NCBI RefSeq assembly: GCF_031143425.1
Contig: NC_090442.1
Coordinates: 430,235,776 to 430,299,775, forward strand
Length of the DNA stretch: 64,000 nt
DNA from: Pleurodeles waltl
Lineage: Eukaryota; Chordata; Amphibia; Caudata; Salamandridae
Direction of reading: 5' to 3'
The position numbers and the translations under genes are program-made. The notes beneath the pieces were generated by a model. The model did no database searches and was not told the DNA's origin. It saw only the letters and a program-made list of their open reading frames with translations. Below, in pieces: positions 41,573-52,733 of this stretch (within the stretch, counting starts at the first letter, position 1; every line of letters begins with the position of its first letter).

Positions 41573-44500
41573 TATGGGCAAAAAGAAAGCTAATTCTCTA
41601 AAAGGAGGGAAAGGAGCTCAAGCCCCAACTTTATCCTCAATTACTATTTCTCTACCGTGATGGGGGCACTAAATACCAAAATTAAGCTAGTTGAGGAGAG
41701 GATTGATGCATTACAGGGGCTTTCAAGGGAATCTCCTACATTGACTGGGGATAGTGTACCAAGCATGGTAATAGATCTGGAGGTGGAAACCATATTGATA
41801 ACCATGAGGGTGTGATCCCAAAGCGGCCATGGTGCGCACAAGGAATTTTGGTATCATTCAAGATTTCCAAACTGACACTATGCCTGCCATTGAAGGAAGC
41901 CAGTGTTCCACCAGCCCACCTCTACTTAAAAGGAAACAAAAGAAGGGGCAGGCCCAAACACTTCAGAAAGCAACAGGACAAAATGCTGACAATTTACCAG
42001 CCAATCAAACTGGCAGTTCTCACTCTTCCCTAGCTGGCAAAGTGGGGAGTGTTAAGAAATCTGATGTCAATGATCTGTATTCAAATAATTGATTACTATT
42101 TGACATTTTAAAAGAAACTAGAGGTAATGTGAATTTAAAGCCTTAGATGACAACAAATCTTATTAAACTCAGGGTGTTCAATACCAGGTATGTTCTTCCT
42201 GCAATTGTTAAGCCTATAAGATATCCCCCCAGTAGACACATTCCTCCCCTAGTAAATAGCAGTACACAAAAGCCAATGTAACTAGCAAACCTACACCAGG
42301 TTTAAATCTTAACTGCAATTATTCAGTGCCAATTGAAACGTCCCAAAACTAAGCAACTTCGCCACTTCATCAAAGGTACTGCAGAGGCAGAACTATCCAT
42401 ATAAGAATTGAAGTCCACCTTAAACTACCACCTGATTGCATGCCCTATGTGAGAGATGTGGAGGCGGTTCCACTTAAGCCATCAATACGAGATTAGGTTG
42501 GCTGGATCTAATACATGATGTTGTCCATTAGTTAAGGACAAACTCAGTATGGTCTGCCGATTTGTTTGATGAAATACTTTCAGTAAATTAGTGCCTTATG
42601 GATCAGGTGGCAAACCTGGAGGGTGATAGAGCATGGGCTCTATTTGCAATCACCTCCATGATTGAGTCCTAACATCTAAACCTACAGGAGCTTCCTAAGT
42701 TCAGCCTCTGGAAGCCCAGGTGCAACTGAACACTCCATCTGACACAAATTATGATTTATATAGAAATTACTGTTCCTAAACACAAAGGACTCTTTTCCTG
42801 ATCCAAGAGTCACCTAGGAGATGGACCTTGGCCAGCTAAACAACTATGATTGGTGAGAAATTGGGGCTCTCCCAGAGAAGCAGCCATAGCTGCGCAACTC
42901 CATCTTATACTATTGAAATACCTACATAGAATCAACCTCACACTCTCCGGACTATAGCCCATGGAAGCAATCGTCTCACTGCTGTGTCTGCACTGCTCAA
43001 TCCATCATCTGAACTTTCTACATACAGTATGCAACTTCCTGGCCCTTAACACCTTTATGGTGAGAATCCTTGCCTGCCTATGCAGAGTCCTGGGATGGCA
43101 GCTGGTCAAGGGCCCTAAACTCATACTGCTACACATTTTAGATGACACCGAGGGCAACAGTTACAAAAAAGACCTACTATGGGTTGTACTTGTAGTAGCA
43201 AAGAGTATGCATGTAGAGCAGGCCTAGACATGAGCATGGACCTGGAAAAGGCAATTTACATAGCCAGGTGTTGCCCCCAGAAACATGGGAGGGACCAGGG
43301 ATTTGGACCCACTACCATGGGATCATGCTCAAACCACACACTGACCCGTCCCTTGATCCAGAAGTGCAGACCTGTAGAACACGTGGTCGTTTTCCTGGAC
43401 AGCTTCTTGGTAATGTTAACAAAATTGAAACACCAATAATATAAAATATGTCATAAAAATGTTTTCATTAAGGAGGGGAGGATGGGTTGGTTATGAACGT
43501 AAACATTGAGATGGTAATTGCTTGGTCATTAATTTTAAAAGGTTGTTGGTAGATACAAACTTATTACAAAGTTTGAACCACTTGGTGAAATTACCAGGAT
43601 GGGTACAGGTCAACCATTAGGATAGATTTATAGGCCACATCCTTTGACCTGCCAAGCTGGTTGTGATTTCATATCAGGCTGGCACTTGGATAGTAGTAAT
43701 CATCCAGTAAATAATAACAAGAAATTGTTTTGCACCCCTTGATGCAGCACAAACTGTTTTTTTACTTAATTTCTGTGATCACACCAGTGCTCAACATATG
43801 CCGCTAACTGTGTGTATCTGTGATACTAGAGGGAATTCCAGAGTTCAGAGTGTACCATTAGACCCATCTCCTAGAATGATGGAGCCTAGGCATCAGGGTG
43901 GCCACAGACCCCTCTCATGGAATTTAGTAGGAATTTCCTATAATTTGACCAATGTAAGCTGGTTGACATTTTTTAGGTGATTATGACATAATGTGCTGCC
44001 ATGGATGACTGATCATTTTATCGATGGATTTTATACGTGTTGTAACCCTGCAATTCTTTCCTCTGCCGGAACAGTGAACGAGGGCTAGCAGTTCTTATTT
44101 CTGTTAATCTCTCCCGAATTAATGTGGAAGTATTCTTACACAAACTGGTTTCAAATAATATATCCATCTTGCCTAGGGGCTTTTGATTTGATAATAATAA
44201 ATTATTATAACATTTTTGTTCGACAGTCCACCATGGTAAAAGACCAACTGGATGACATTAAATCGAATTAGACAACGGAAAGTGGTCGCTAGCTGTTACA
44301 ATGTTGGGCTGGGGATTCTAATATTTTTGCACACAAGTTTTAATGGGAAGGCTGTTTGTAGCCTCGTGGATGATAGTGGTGAGACGATTGCTCACTTTAG
44401 ACATTCCCCATATGGGAAAGCACTAATTAGTTTTGTAGCTAAAAATATTTAGTTTTTTTTGCCAGTGACAGTGCTCCAGGTGCCGGTCTCGACATCGAAC

Positions 44501-46032
44501 TATATTGTCCGACCTAATATTATTTTGATATCAGTAACAGATCTTTGCCCTTTGACCTCTGATTTCGGAGTGATTGTCAATTGTGTCAGTAAACACAATC
44601 CCTTCTCTTTGTCTGTTCATTTAAATTTGAGGAGTGACTGCAGAATCGGCGATGTAGTGTTATTGACTGTTCAACTCATAAGGTACTGACAATTAAATGT
44701 TATAATATTGGACCATTTCAATTTATCATCAAGTTAATAACAAATAATAAGGATGCTCTAGTGGATTGTCCGAAACTTGAGGCTGACCAAAGAACTATAA
44801 TAAATGGTTCTCTTTTGCTGGGCCAGTCTATACCTTAAATGCTTATAACTAAAAAATGTGTAAACTCAGCTCCTCTGCATATATGGCTTAATTTGGTGTG
44901 TTCTGATGCACATAGGCAACTTAGGCTAGCCCTTCAAAGTAATAGTGAGATTAATAAATAAGCTTCTCGGGCATACAAGGCTGCTTTGTCGTCTCGGAAA
45001 TATTAAATCAGGAGGTCAGCCTGGGAAGATCTTGGAGCTGCAGGGAGAGCTAAGGGAAGCAGAATGTTGTGGGAAATTGAGGATGGACACTTCTCTATAG
45101 ATTATGTTGCCTCAAAAGTTGAGTGTTTTATACCTGTTGTTATTTGCATTTGGCATTTTTCTAGGGTGTTTGAATCAGCAACTTTAAACCACTTAGCATG
45201 ACGAGAGGGAGAAAATCAAGTAACTGACTTTATGGCACCCCATACCTTGAGAGGATCAACTGATGAAGTTATCAGAGCTATTGAAAAGGACCCTTCGGGA
45301 GGGCTCCAGGTCTAGAAGGCTTCCCAACGAACATTTTTAAAGAGAATATGGTGTTGTGAGCTTATAATAGCAAATGTATTACCTGCAACAACTTTCGGTC
45401 CAATTATTGGCTCCTGGAAAGGCAATGATTGTAACCATTTTGAAGAAGAGGGACAGAAATCATCTGAGCTGTTACCATCCAATATCATTGCTGGACACTG
45501 CCACCAAAATTTGGGCGTTGGGACCTTCACTCCAGGGTGGAAGATTGATTGGGCATTAAAAATAATATGTTGCCCATAAATGTTCAGTTTGGAATTCAAT
45601 CAGATAATGGTATGGTGAAATAATGTTTAAATATGCCCCTTTTAATAGAGAAGCATGTCAAAGCCAGGAAAGGTGCCTTACATATAGCATTAGTGAACCT
45701 CTTGTGTAAATGATTCCAAACTCTGTATGGACCAGGATAGAAAATATGGGGGAAGAAAGAAAACTTGTCAGTTTACAGTTTACTCAGGCACTCACACTGG
45801 GACACATCTGTAAAGGTATGAAATGGGCCCAAGGAGAACGAACTTTAATCGGGGAGTGCACCAGGGCTGTATTTTAATCCCTTTTTTGTTTTTATCGTGG
45901 AAAGGGAAAGACATGCCTCAAGCGGGGAAACAACCCATTCAAATCCTTTTATTTATGTCAATGCAGTCAATATTGCAAGAACTGCAAATGGGTTGCAAAA
46001 TTTGATGGATGCATTTTCAGTTTTTTTGAATG
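41573..46032 (+). pseudogene. Decayed LINE of the same group as the one at 1-4443, part 1
   Basis: An ORF1-like start (ATGGGCAAAAAGAAAGC) opens a Lys-rich protein that breaks almost at once. Its frame pieces continue to about 42500. Endonuclease traces begin with LSWNLVGI near 43918 and end with FGVIVNCVSKHNPFSL near 44563. RT traces include the STDEVIRAIEKDPSG block near 45253, CYHPISLLD near 45472 and GVHQGCILIPFLF near 45850. The FADD region is not intact. Stops and frame changes are frequent, so this copy is much older than the one at the window start. The middle (42900-43450) could include unrelated insertion. The element resumes beyond the LTR-like insertion. Confidence 0.75.
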
Positions 46033-46037
46033 ATTAG

Positions 46038-48230
46038 TGTTAGAAATGGAGTCTTTGGTTGGCAGTCAGGTTACCCCCTGTCCAAGCAAGGACCCTTACT
46101 CTAGTCAGGGTAAAGGAGAATCACCCTGAGCTAACCCCTGCTCACCCCCTTAGTAGCTTGGCACAAGCAGGCAGACTTAACTTCAGAGTCTAGGTGTAAA
46201 ATATTTGTACTAACACACACAGTAACTCAGTGAAAACACTAAAAAATGACTTACACAGGTTTAGAAAAATAGGAAATATTTATCTAAACAAAACAAGACC
46301 AAAATGACAAACATCCAACATACACAAGTCAAGTTATTAATTTGAAAAGCAAAAGAGTCTTAAATCTTTTTGTAAACAGTACCAACAATGTTAGCGTTGA
46401 AAAGTACCTGGGTAGCATCAAAATAACATGCACAGGCGAGCGTGTGTTGGAAAAGGTTAGCAACGCGTTGATTTCTCACCCGCACGCGAGACAGTGCGTC
46501 GTTTCCCCTCCTCTGGTTGGGTCGGCGTGCGTCATTTTTCCTCTCCACAGTAGAGCGATGTGTCGACGCGGGCAAGCACTCGGGTCAGGGCATGCATTGC
46601 GTTGTTTTTCCGCATCCAGCAAGGTTTGCATTGAAAACCCTTCCCCACGGTATCAGTAAAAACACTCTGTGTAGGTTGCGATGTTACCAGCCCCCGTTAG
46701 CTTTGTTGGGCCTCGTTTCTCCATCCGCGTGCATTGATCTTCCAGCCGTGCTGCAGGCTGAGCGTTGATTTCAGCCACGAAGCTGATGCGCGTAGTTTCT
46801 TCAGCCGCATCTCGGAGGTTGCGTCCAAAATTCCCCCGCACGGCGGTATGTGCATGGATTTTCAATCTTGGTCTGCCAGCTTCACCTGCCAAGGCCCCAT
46901 TAACTGGATAGGGCACCACTTGACAGGGCAGGAGTCTCAGCAGAGAGTCCAGGTGCTGGCAGGGGAAGTCTTCGATGACCCTGAGACTTCAACAACAGGA
47001 GGAAAGCTCAGGACAAGCCCTTGGAGATTTCTTCACAAGCAGGAATGCACAACAAAGTCCAGCCTTTGTCCCCTTTCACCAGGCAGAAGCAGCAACTGCA
47101 GGATATCTCCACAAAGCACAGTCACAGGCATGGCAGCACTTCTCCTCAGCTCTTAATCTCTTCTTCAGGCAGAGGTTCTTCTTGATTTCCAGAAGTGATC
47201 TTAAGTCTGTAGTTGTGCGTGCTCTCCTTATACCCATTTTGGCCTTTGAAATAGGCTTACTTCAAAGGAAAATCTATCTTGTTTGTGAAATCCTGTCTTT
47301 CCCAGGCCAGGCCTCAGACACATCCCAGGGGTTTGGAGACTGCATTGTGTGAGGACAGGAACAGCCATTTCAGGTGTAAGTGACCACTCCTCCACTCCCT
47401 CCTAGTATAGATGGCTCATCAGGATATGCAGGCTACACCCCAACTCCCTTTGTGTTACTGTCTATAGAGAGCCCAGCTGTCAAACAGACAGGGAATCCAC
47501 AAACAGGCAGAGTCACAGAATGGTTTAAGCAAGAACATGCCCACTTTCTAAAATTGGCATTTTCAAACACACAATCTCAAAACCATCTTTACTAAACAAT
47601 GTATTTTTAAATTGTGAGCTCAGGGAAACCAAATTCCACATGTCTATCCGCTCCCAAAGGGAATCTACGCTTTAATCATATTTAAAGGCACCCCCATGAA
47701 AACCTGTGAGAGGGATAGGCCTTTCAACAGCGAAAACCGAATTTCACTGTCAGGACATATAAAACACATTAGGATATGTCCTACCTTAAACACACACTGC
47801 ACCATGCCCATGGGGCTACCTAGCGTCTAACTCACGGGTGTCTTACATGTAAGAAAAGGGAAGGCTTAGGCTTGGCAAGTGGGTACACTTGCCAAGTCGA
47901 ATTTACAGTTTAAACCTACACACACAGACACTGCAGTGGCAGGTCTGAGACATGATTACAGAGCTATATAGGTGGGTGGCACAACCAGTGCTGCAGGCCC
48001 ACTGGTAGCATTTGGTGTACAGGCCCAGGGCACCTCTAGTGCACTTTACTAGGGACTTACTAGTAAATCAAATATGTGCATCATGGATAAACCAATCAAC
48101 AATTTAATTTACACAGAAAGCATATGTATTTTAGCACTGGTTCAAAAAACAACAAAAACTGGTCAGAAAAAGTAGGAGGCAGGAGGCAAAAAGATTGGAG
48201 ATGACCCTGGATAAGAAAAAAAGTCCAACA
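46038..48230 (+). mobile_element. Complete 2193-bp TG...CA element, family A, with 5-bp TSD
   Basis: It starts TGTTAGAAATGGAGTC and ends AAGTCCAACA. ATTAG precedes (46033-46037) and follows (48231-48235). TG...CA ends and a 5-bp duplication fit a solo LTR, though 2.2 kb is long for one and no partner or internal region is present. Only short chance frames lie inside. CpG-rich segments occur near 46480-46620. It split the decayed LINE. Confidence 0.88.
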
Positions 48231-48235
48231 ATTAG

Positions 48236-48701
48236 TAAAAGTAAATTTAGTAAATCATTCATAATGATTAGTTGTACTAAATGTCCTACATCCAAATGTC
48301 CTTCGATGGCTCTTGTTTGTAAGGTGGAAGATTTTAATTTTTAAAATTGGGGCCATCTACTGAATTTAGTTGAAGCAGTATTTTGCTTACCTTCAAAGTT
48401 GTCACATAAGCCTGTGTGAGAGTTATTACAGATATATAAGAGCAAATATATTACAGTATGAGTTTATGGAGCTGGAGTCTGGGGACACACCAACTCAGAA
48501 AACCTGCAAGAAGTTGAAAATAGCCTAGTGTGTAGACTATCATCTATCCCTCCATGCACTACCATATATATCTACCATGCTGTGGTAAGGATGAACTATT
48601 TGGAAAATACTATAGAATTATCCCTATGATGTATTGGCTGAAGATTTGGCACACTCCATAGGCAGGCTTTTCAAGATGAATCCTAAAGAGCTGCATGGCC
48701 C
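48236..48701 (+). pseudogene. Decayed LINE, part 2 (RT thumb / post-RT region)
   Basis: Beyond the insertion the plus strand again gives LINE-like pieces: SKSKFSKSF, then LLQIYKSKYITV and VYGAGVWGHTNSENLQEVEN. These line up with the LMEIYGSKILPSVLYGAELW and GYSNLDRLTLAQN region of the LINE at 1-4443. That confirms that 46038-48230 is an insertion inside a LINE. Confidence 0.6.
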
Positions 48702-49456
48702 TGTTGTATAGCTATTTTAGCCATATTTTATACATGTTATTTTAGCTAACTAGGCCTGCAGCTGCACCCTTTTACCTAGATACATTTTCATCAGTATGGT
48801 TTTATTTTTTGTAGCAGTAGGCTACTTTCACAGGGATGTTTTATTATTTCTATTATGCTGTCCTTTAGCCTAGGAAAACAGTCCACTCTTAGTAGACACT
48901 GTGTACTATCTGAAAGGCTACGGTCAGACAGGGTTGCCGACAAACGTGGTATGCTGTGTCTCCAACATTCACAGAAAAACACACATTTATACATGGGGAC
49001 TATTTCTTAGAATGCTTATTATAAAACATCCCTTTGTCCCAGACACGTTAGAGGGAGATTCCAGCCAGATGACCCAACTGTATGCTGACTGCTGAATGCT
49101 TTGCTACAGCTGCCTGCTTAGAAGGCTGAACCCCTGATCCATATGGGGATGGCGTCTTTCTAGGCCTCTTCTACAGGTATGAGGGAAGATGTTCTCCCAG
49201 GGGGAAACCCGAATGGCAAATTGGGCTTACTATGCTGTGCTCATACTGAGTAGGCAGGAGGATTATAGCTCCATCCCCCATTTAGATAGTATGGTGGGAC
49301 TGTTTTGTGTTTTACAGTTCTAGTCACATGCTTGCTTCTATTGTGTTTTATCATCCTAGTTATTGCTATCCACATGCTTTTATCTAAGATGCAGTTATTT
49401 CAATAAATGCTTATTGAATTATATCCTGCCTTTGTTTCCTTTGCCTGAGTGAGATT
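48702..49456 (+). repeat. Probable Gypsy-type LTR
   Basis: It begins TGTTGTATAGC. A TATTTTATACATG promoter-like motif lies near 48723 and an AATAAA at 49402-49407, about 50 bases before a primer-binding-like site, as in R-U5 of an LTR. The 3' end is not a clean CA. No downstream gag or pol was found before 50160 and no second LTR exists in the window, so this would be a fragment. Confidence 0.4.
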
Positions 49457-49457
49457 T

Positions 49458-49470
49458 TGGTAACAGAGAG
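49458..49470 (+). promoter_or_regulatory. Possible primer-binding site (initiator tRNA-Met like)
   Basis: TGGTAACAGAG matches the start of the complement of vertebrate initiator tRNA-Met 3' end (TGGTAGCAGAG) with one mismatch and sits directly after the putative LTR. Confidence 0.4.
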
Positions 49471-50161
49471 AAAGGGATGCGATCTGATGTACCACAATTC
49501 CCTGAGGAGTCCATCTTGCCATGTGCCCGGTTGCCACAATCATCTTGGTCAGAGATGAGGCGCTGGTAGTTAGCTGGAAACCCCGGATTAGTCCGACATG
49601 TGTTACCTGGTGTGGAGTTGTACTTAGTACCCACAATCCAGGTGATCCTACCACTCAAATCCATTAGCCTCATTTGTAATGATGGGAGTTTGTGAGAGGG
49701 AGGATCACCCGGTTTTCGACCTTTTACTGTGAGAGAGCCTCGTAGTCTTGGAATCACCCCCCAAAAAAATCATGGTAAAATGCACAGCACTTATTTATCG
49801 CTAGTACCGCCTTTTAAGATAAAACTTATGTGATGCAGCAAGGGTAAGAGGCCCATAGCTGGTTACACATGACCACGTGTATACACACATGTGTGTACCC
49901 ATATGAGGGCTGCACTGGGAAGACTCCTGCTGTGTGCAGCCCAAGAAGTGCACAGAGGTAGCCTGGGACAGAAGGGACTATGCAGAGTGGGGGGCGGGGG
50001 GTGACCTGGAATAGGACCTATGATGTGGGTGTACGAATGTAACAGATAGTCAGTGTGCTTTACCATCTGTCAGCTCCAGTTTCCTAGGGTCCACAGACTC
50101 TAGAGTTGCACCTGCATGAAAGAACACTGTTGTAGATTACAAAAGCATATCTGTACAGCTT
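49471..50161. other. About 700 bases with no recognised gene
   Basis: It could be the leader of the putative Gypsy element at its left side. A 112-codon minus-strand frame (49419-49757) has no recognisable motif. Confidence 0.35.
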
Positions 50162-50423
50162 ATGGGTGTAGGAGGCTGGCCTGGCTTGCAGTGGGTAGCA
50201 GAGGTACTTACACCTTGTGCCAGGTCCAGTTATCCCTTATTAGTGTAGAAGAGGTGTTTCTAACAGCTTAGGCTGATAGAAGGTAGCTATAGCAGAGAAG
50301 CGTAGGCTGAACTAGGAGACATGCAAAACTCCTACTATACCACTGGTGTCATATGCACAATATCATAAGAAAACACAATACACAGATATACTAAAAATAA
50401 ATGTACTTTATTTTTATGACAAT

Positions 50424-50996
50424 GGCCCTCATTCTGACCCTGGCGGTTTGAAACCGCCAGGGCAGAGGGCCGCGGAAGCACCGCCAACAGGCTGGCGGTG
50501 CTTCATGGGCAATTCTGACCGCGGCGGTAAAGCCGTGGTCAGAAAAGGGCAACCAGCGGTTTCCCGCCGGTTTACCCCTGGCCCAGGGAATCCTCAATGG
50601 CGGCGCTGCTTGCAGCGCCGCCATGGGGATTCCAACCCCCTTCCCGACAGCCTGTTCCTGGCGGTTTACATCGGCAGGAAGAGGCTGGCGGGAACGGGTG
50701 TCGTGGGGCCCCTGGGGGCCCCTGCACTGCCCATGCCACTGGCATGGGCAGTGCAGGGGCCCCCTAACAGGGCCCCATAATGATTTTCAGTGTCTGCTTT
50801 GCAGACACTGAAAATCGCGACGGGTGCAACTGCACCAGTCGCACCCCTGCAAATCCGCCGGCTCCATTCGGAGCCGGCTTCCTCTTTGCAGGGGCTTTCC
50901 CGCTGGGCCGGTGGGCAATCTTCTTTCCAGCGGGAAAGTTGGAATCACCGCCACGGTCATTTGACCGCGGTGCGGTGTTTGGGTCGGAATGACCCC
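50424..50996. mobile_element. GC-rich palindromic Harbinger-like MITE, copy 1
   Basis: The left end reads GGCCCTCATTCTGACCCTGG and the minus-strand right end reads GGGGTCATTCCGACCC. AAT flanks both sides (50421-50423 and 50997-50999). The interior is a chain of hairpins: CCTGGCGGTTTGAAACCGCCAGG, CCGCCAACAGGCTGGCGG, GGCGGCGCTGCAAGCAGCGC-type arms near 50600, CAGTGTCTGCTTTGCAGACACTG and GCCGGCTCC/GGAGCCGGC. It inserted into LTR-like element B. The ends resemble Harbinger B. Confidence 0.88.
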
Positions 50997-51468
50997 AATA
51001 TGCCAAAAGTATCTCAGTGAGTACCCTCAGTATGAGGATGCCAAATATACACAAGATATATGCACACAATACCAAAAATATGCAGTAATAGCAAAAGGAA
51101 GTAATGCAAGCAGTGTACAGTTACAATAGATTGCAATAGGAGCACATAGGTATAGGGGCAACACAAACCATATACTCCAAAAGTGGAATGCGAACCACGA
51201 ATGGACCCCAAACCTATGTGAGCTTGTAGAGGGTCACTGGGACTGTAAGAAAACAGTGAGGGTTAGAAAAATAGCCCATCCCAAGACCCTGTAAGGTAGG
51301 TGTAAAGTGCACCTACAACCCCCAGAGAGCACAGAAGTCGTGATAGAGGGATTCTGCAAGGAAAACCAACACCAGCAAAGCAACAACAGTGGATTTCTGG
51401 ACCTGAGTACCTGTAAGAGAAGGGGACCAAGTCCAAGAGTTGCGACAGTGTCGAGAGTGGGCAGATCC

Positions 51469-52346
51469 TGTGGTTCTAAAAATTCTGGACAGATGTAATT
51501 TACTTTGCCACAGCAGTACGATTTTAGTATCAAAAGACCGATAATGACTAGTACACTAAGCATGAGCATTTTCGCTCAATTCCAGCAGCGTTTTCACCTC
51601 GAAATCGCCATTTTCGTCCTGCACTCGTGGCTCCCATTTTATACACGGCAGCCATTTTTAAAAGTTGCCCTCACATAGGCTTATAATACAGTCAGATTTG
51701 ATTCCAAGGACACGTACACCTTGATTGACTTTTCTCTGACCTGGGCAAGCTGGAACCATTGCCTCAGGCCAAACCTGTTTGGTCAGTCCCTCTCCCAGTG
51801 GCCGAATCAGATAGCATCAAGGCACACCAGGCCATAAAACCCTTATTATCGCTCACACACCCTGCCTAACTTGCTCACACCTGCACCTGCTCTTTTCTTC
51901 TTCTTACTTTACGAGGGGGAGGTGCCCGTTTTTATTAGGCGTCCACACTTATCTGATGTAAAATACTAGGCCTTGCCGGGTAATTTATTATGGGTTGGAT
52001 GACATGAAATATGAGGTTTCATCATTACACTGTTTTTTCCTTTGTAGTGAAAACAAGTGAATGACCAACCAAAATGTCAAGAATGTTTGCCTGAAGCTTA
52101 AAAAACTGTAAATAAGGAAACCTGACTTTGCATTGAAACACAGTCTCCTGAGAACATACAAATCGTGCTGTTGTACTTCTAGGACACTTGTCAATTGGTT
52201 GCAGCCAATAAATTCGATCTTTGACTTCACCTAGAAGACTCTGAGTTTCTGTAGTCTGAATCAGGAAAGTACCCGAGGTCTTTGGGTGTACCCTGGCACC
52301 GCTGGGTTACCGGAGCAGTACCGGTTCTGAAAAACCCAGTACCTCA
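51469..52346 (+). repeat. 5' LTR of the provirus
   Basis: It starts TGTGGTTCTAAAA and ends CCCAGTACCTCA. A TATA-like TAAATAAG lies at 52109-52116 (the 3' LTR has TATATAAG) and a polyadenylation signal AATAAA at 52207-52212. This suggests U3 of roughly 670 bases, R of about 90 and U5 of about 115. Another TATA-like TTTTATAC lies at 51637. Confidence 0.93.
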
Positions 52347-52348
52347 GT

Positions 52349-52366
52349 TGGCGCCCAACGTGGGGC
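52349..52366 (+). promoter_or_regulatory. Primer-binding site, tRNA-Lys(1,2) type
   Basis: TGGCGCCCAACGTGGGGC is the 18-base complement of the 3' end of tRNA-Lys1,2 used by several vertebrate retroviruses. It sits two bases after the 5' LTR, the standard place for priming minus-strand DNA. Confidence 0.93.
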
Positions 52367-52637
52367 GATACCAGCGGTACCGGTCCAAACCTGAGGTCCG
52401 TGGGGAGCTTCGTGTGAAAATTCTGGAGGAAGGCCGCCACTTCATCGACCCCTGCATGTCGACGTGGTCCGAAAGTCTTTGTTGCGAGGTTCCCCGCTTC
52501 CCGACGGCTATGAAGGACTGCTGCCCTGGCTATCGCCCTGATTTGGACCCTTGATTTTTGGTAGAGCGAAACGATAAGACGAGTCTTCTGGTGACGTCAT
52601 TGATATTTTCAGTTAAGTATAAGTGGAGCGTCTCCCA

Positions 52638-52733
52638 GTCCTTAGTTGGACACTTGGTTTGGTCCTTAGTTGGACACTTGGTTTGGTCCTTAGTTGGACA
52701 CTTGGTTTGGTCCTTAGTTGGACATTTGGTTTG
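52638..52733 (+). repeat. Four tandem 24-bp units in the provirus leader
   Basis: GTCCTTAGTTGGACACTTGG plus TTTG is repeated four times; only one base differs (ACAC to ACAT in the last unit). Each unit contains the short dyad GTCC...GGAC, so the RNA could form a row of small hairpins. It lies about 270 bases after the primer-binding site, where packaging signals reside in retroviruses. Confidence 0.95.

Noticed and set aside
50346..51020. Several 60-144 codon frames rich in Gly, Pro, Arg and Ala
   Set aside because: They fall within the GC-rich palindromic MITE, where both strands are open because of composition.
52638..52733. CRISPR-like or protein-repeat reading of the 24-bp units
   Set aside because: No spacers between units and a eukaryotic setting; the KCPTKDQT-like minus-strand repeat is only the translation of the DNA repeat.
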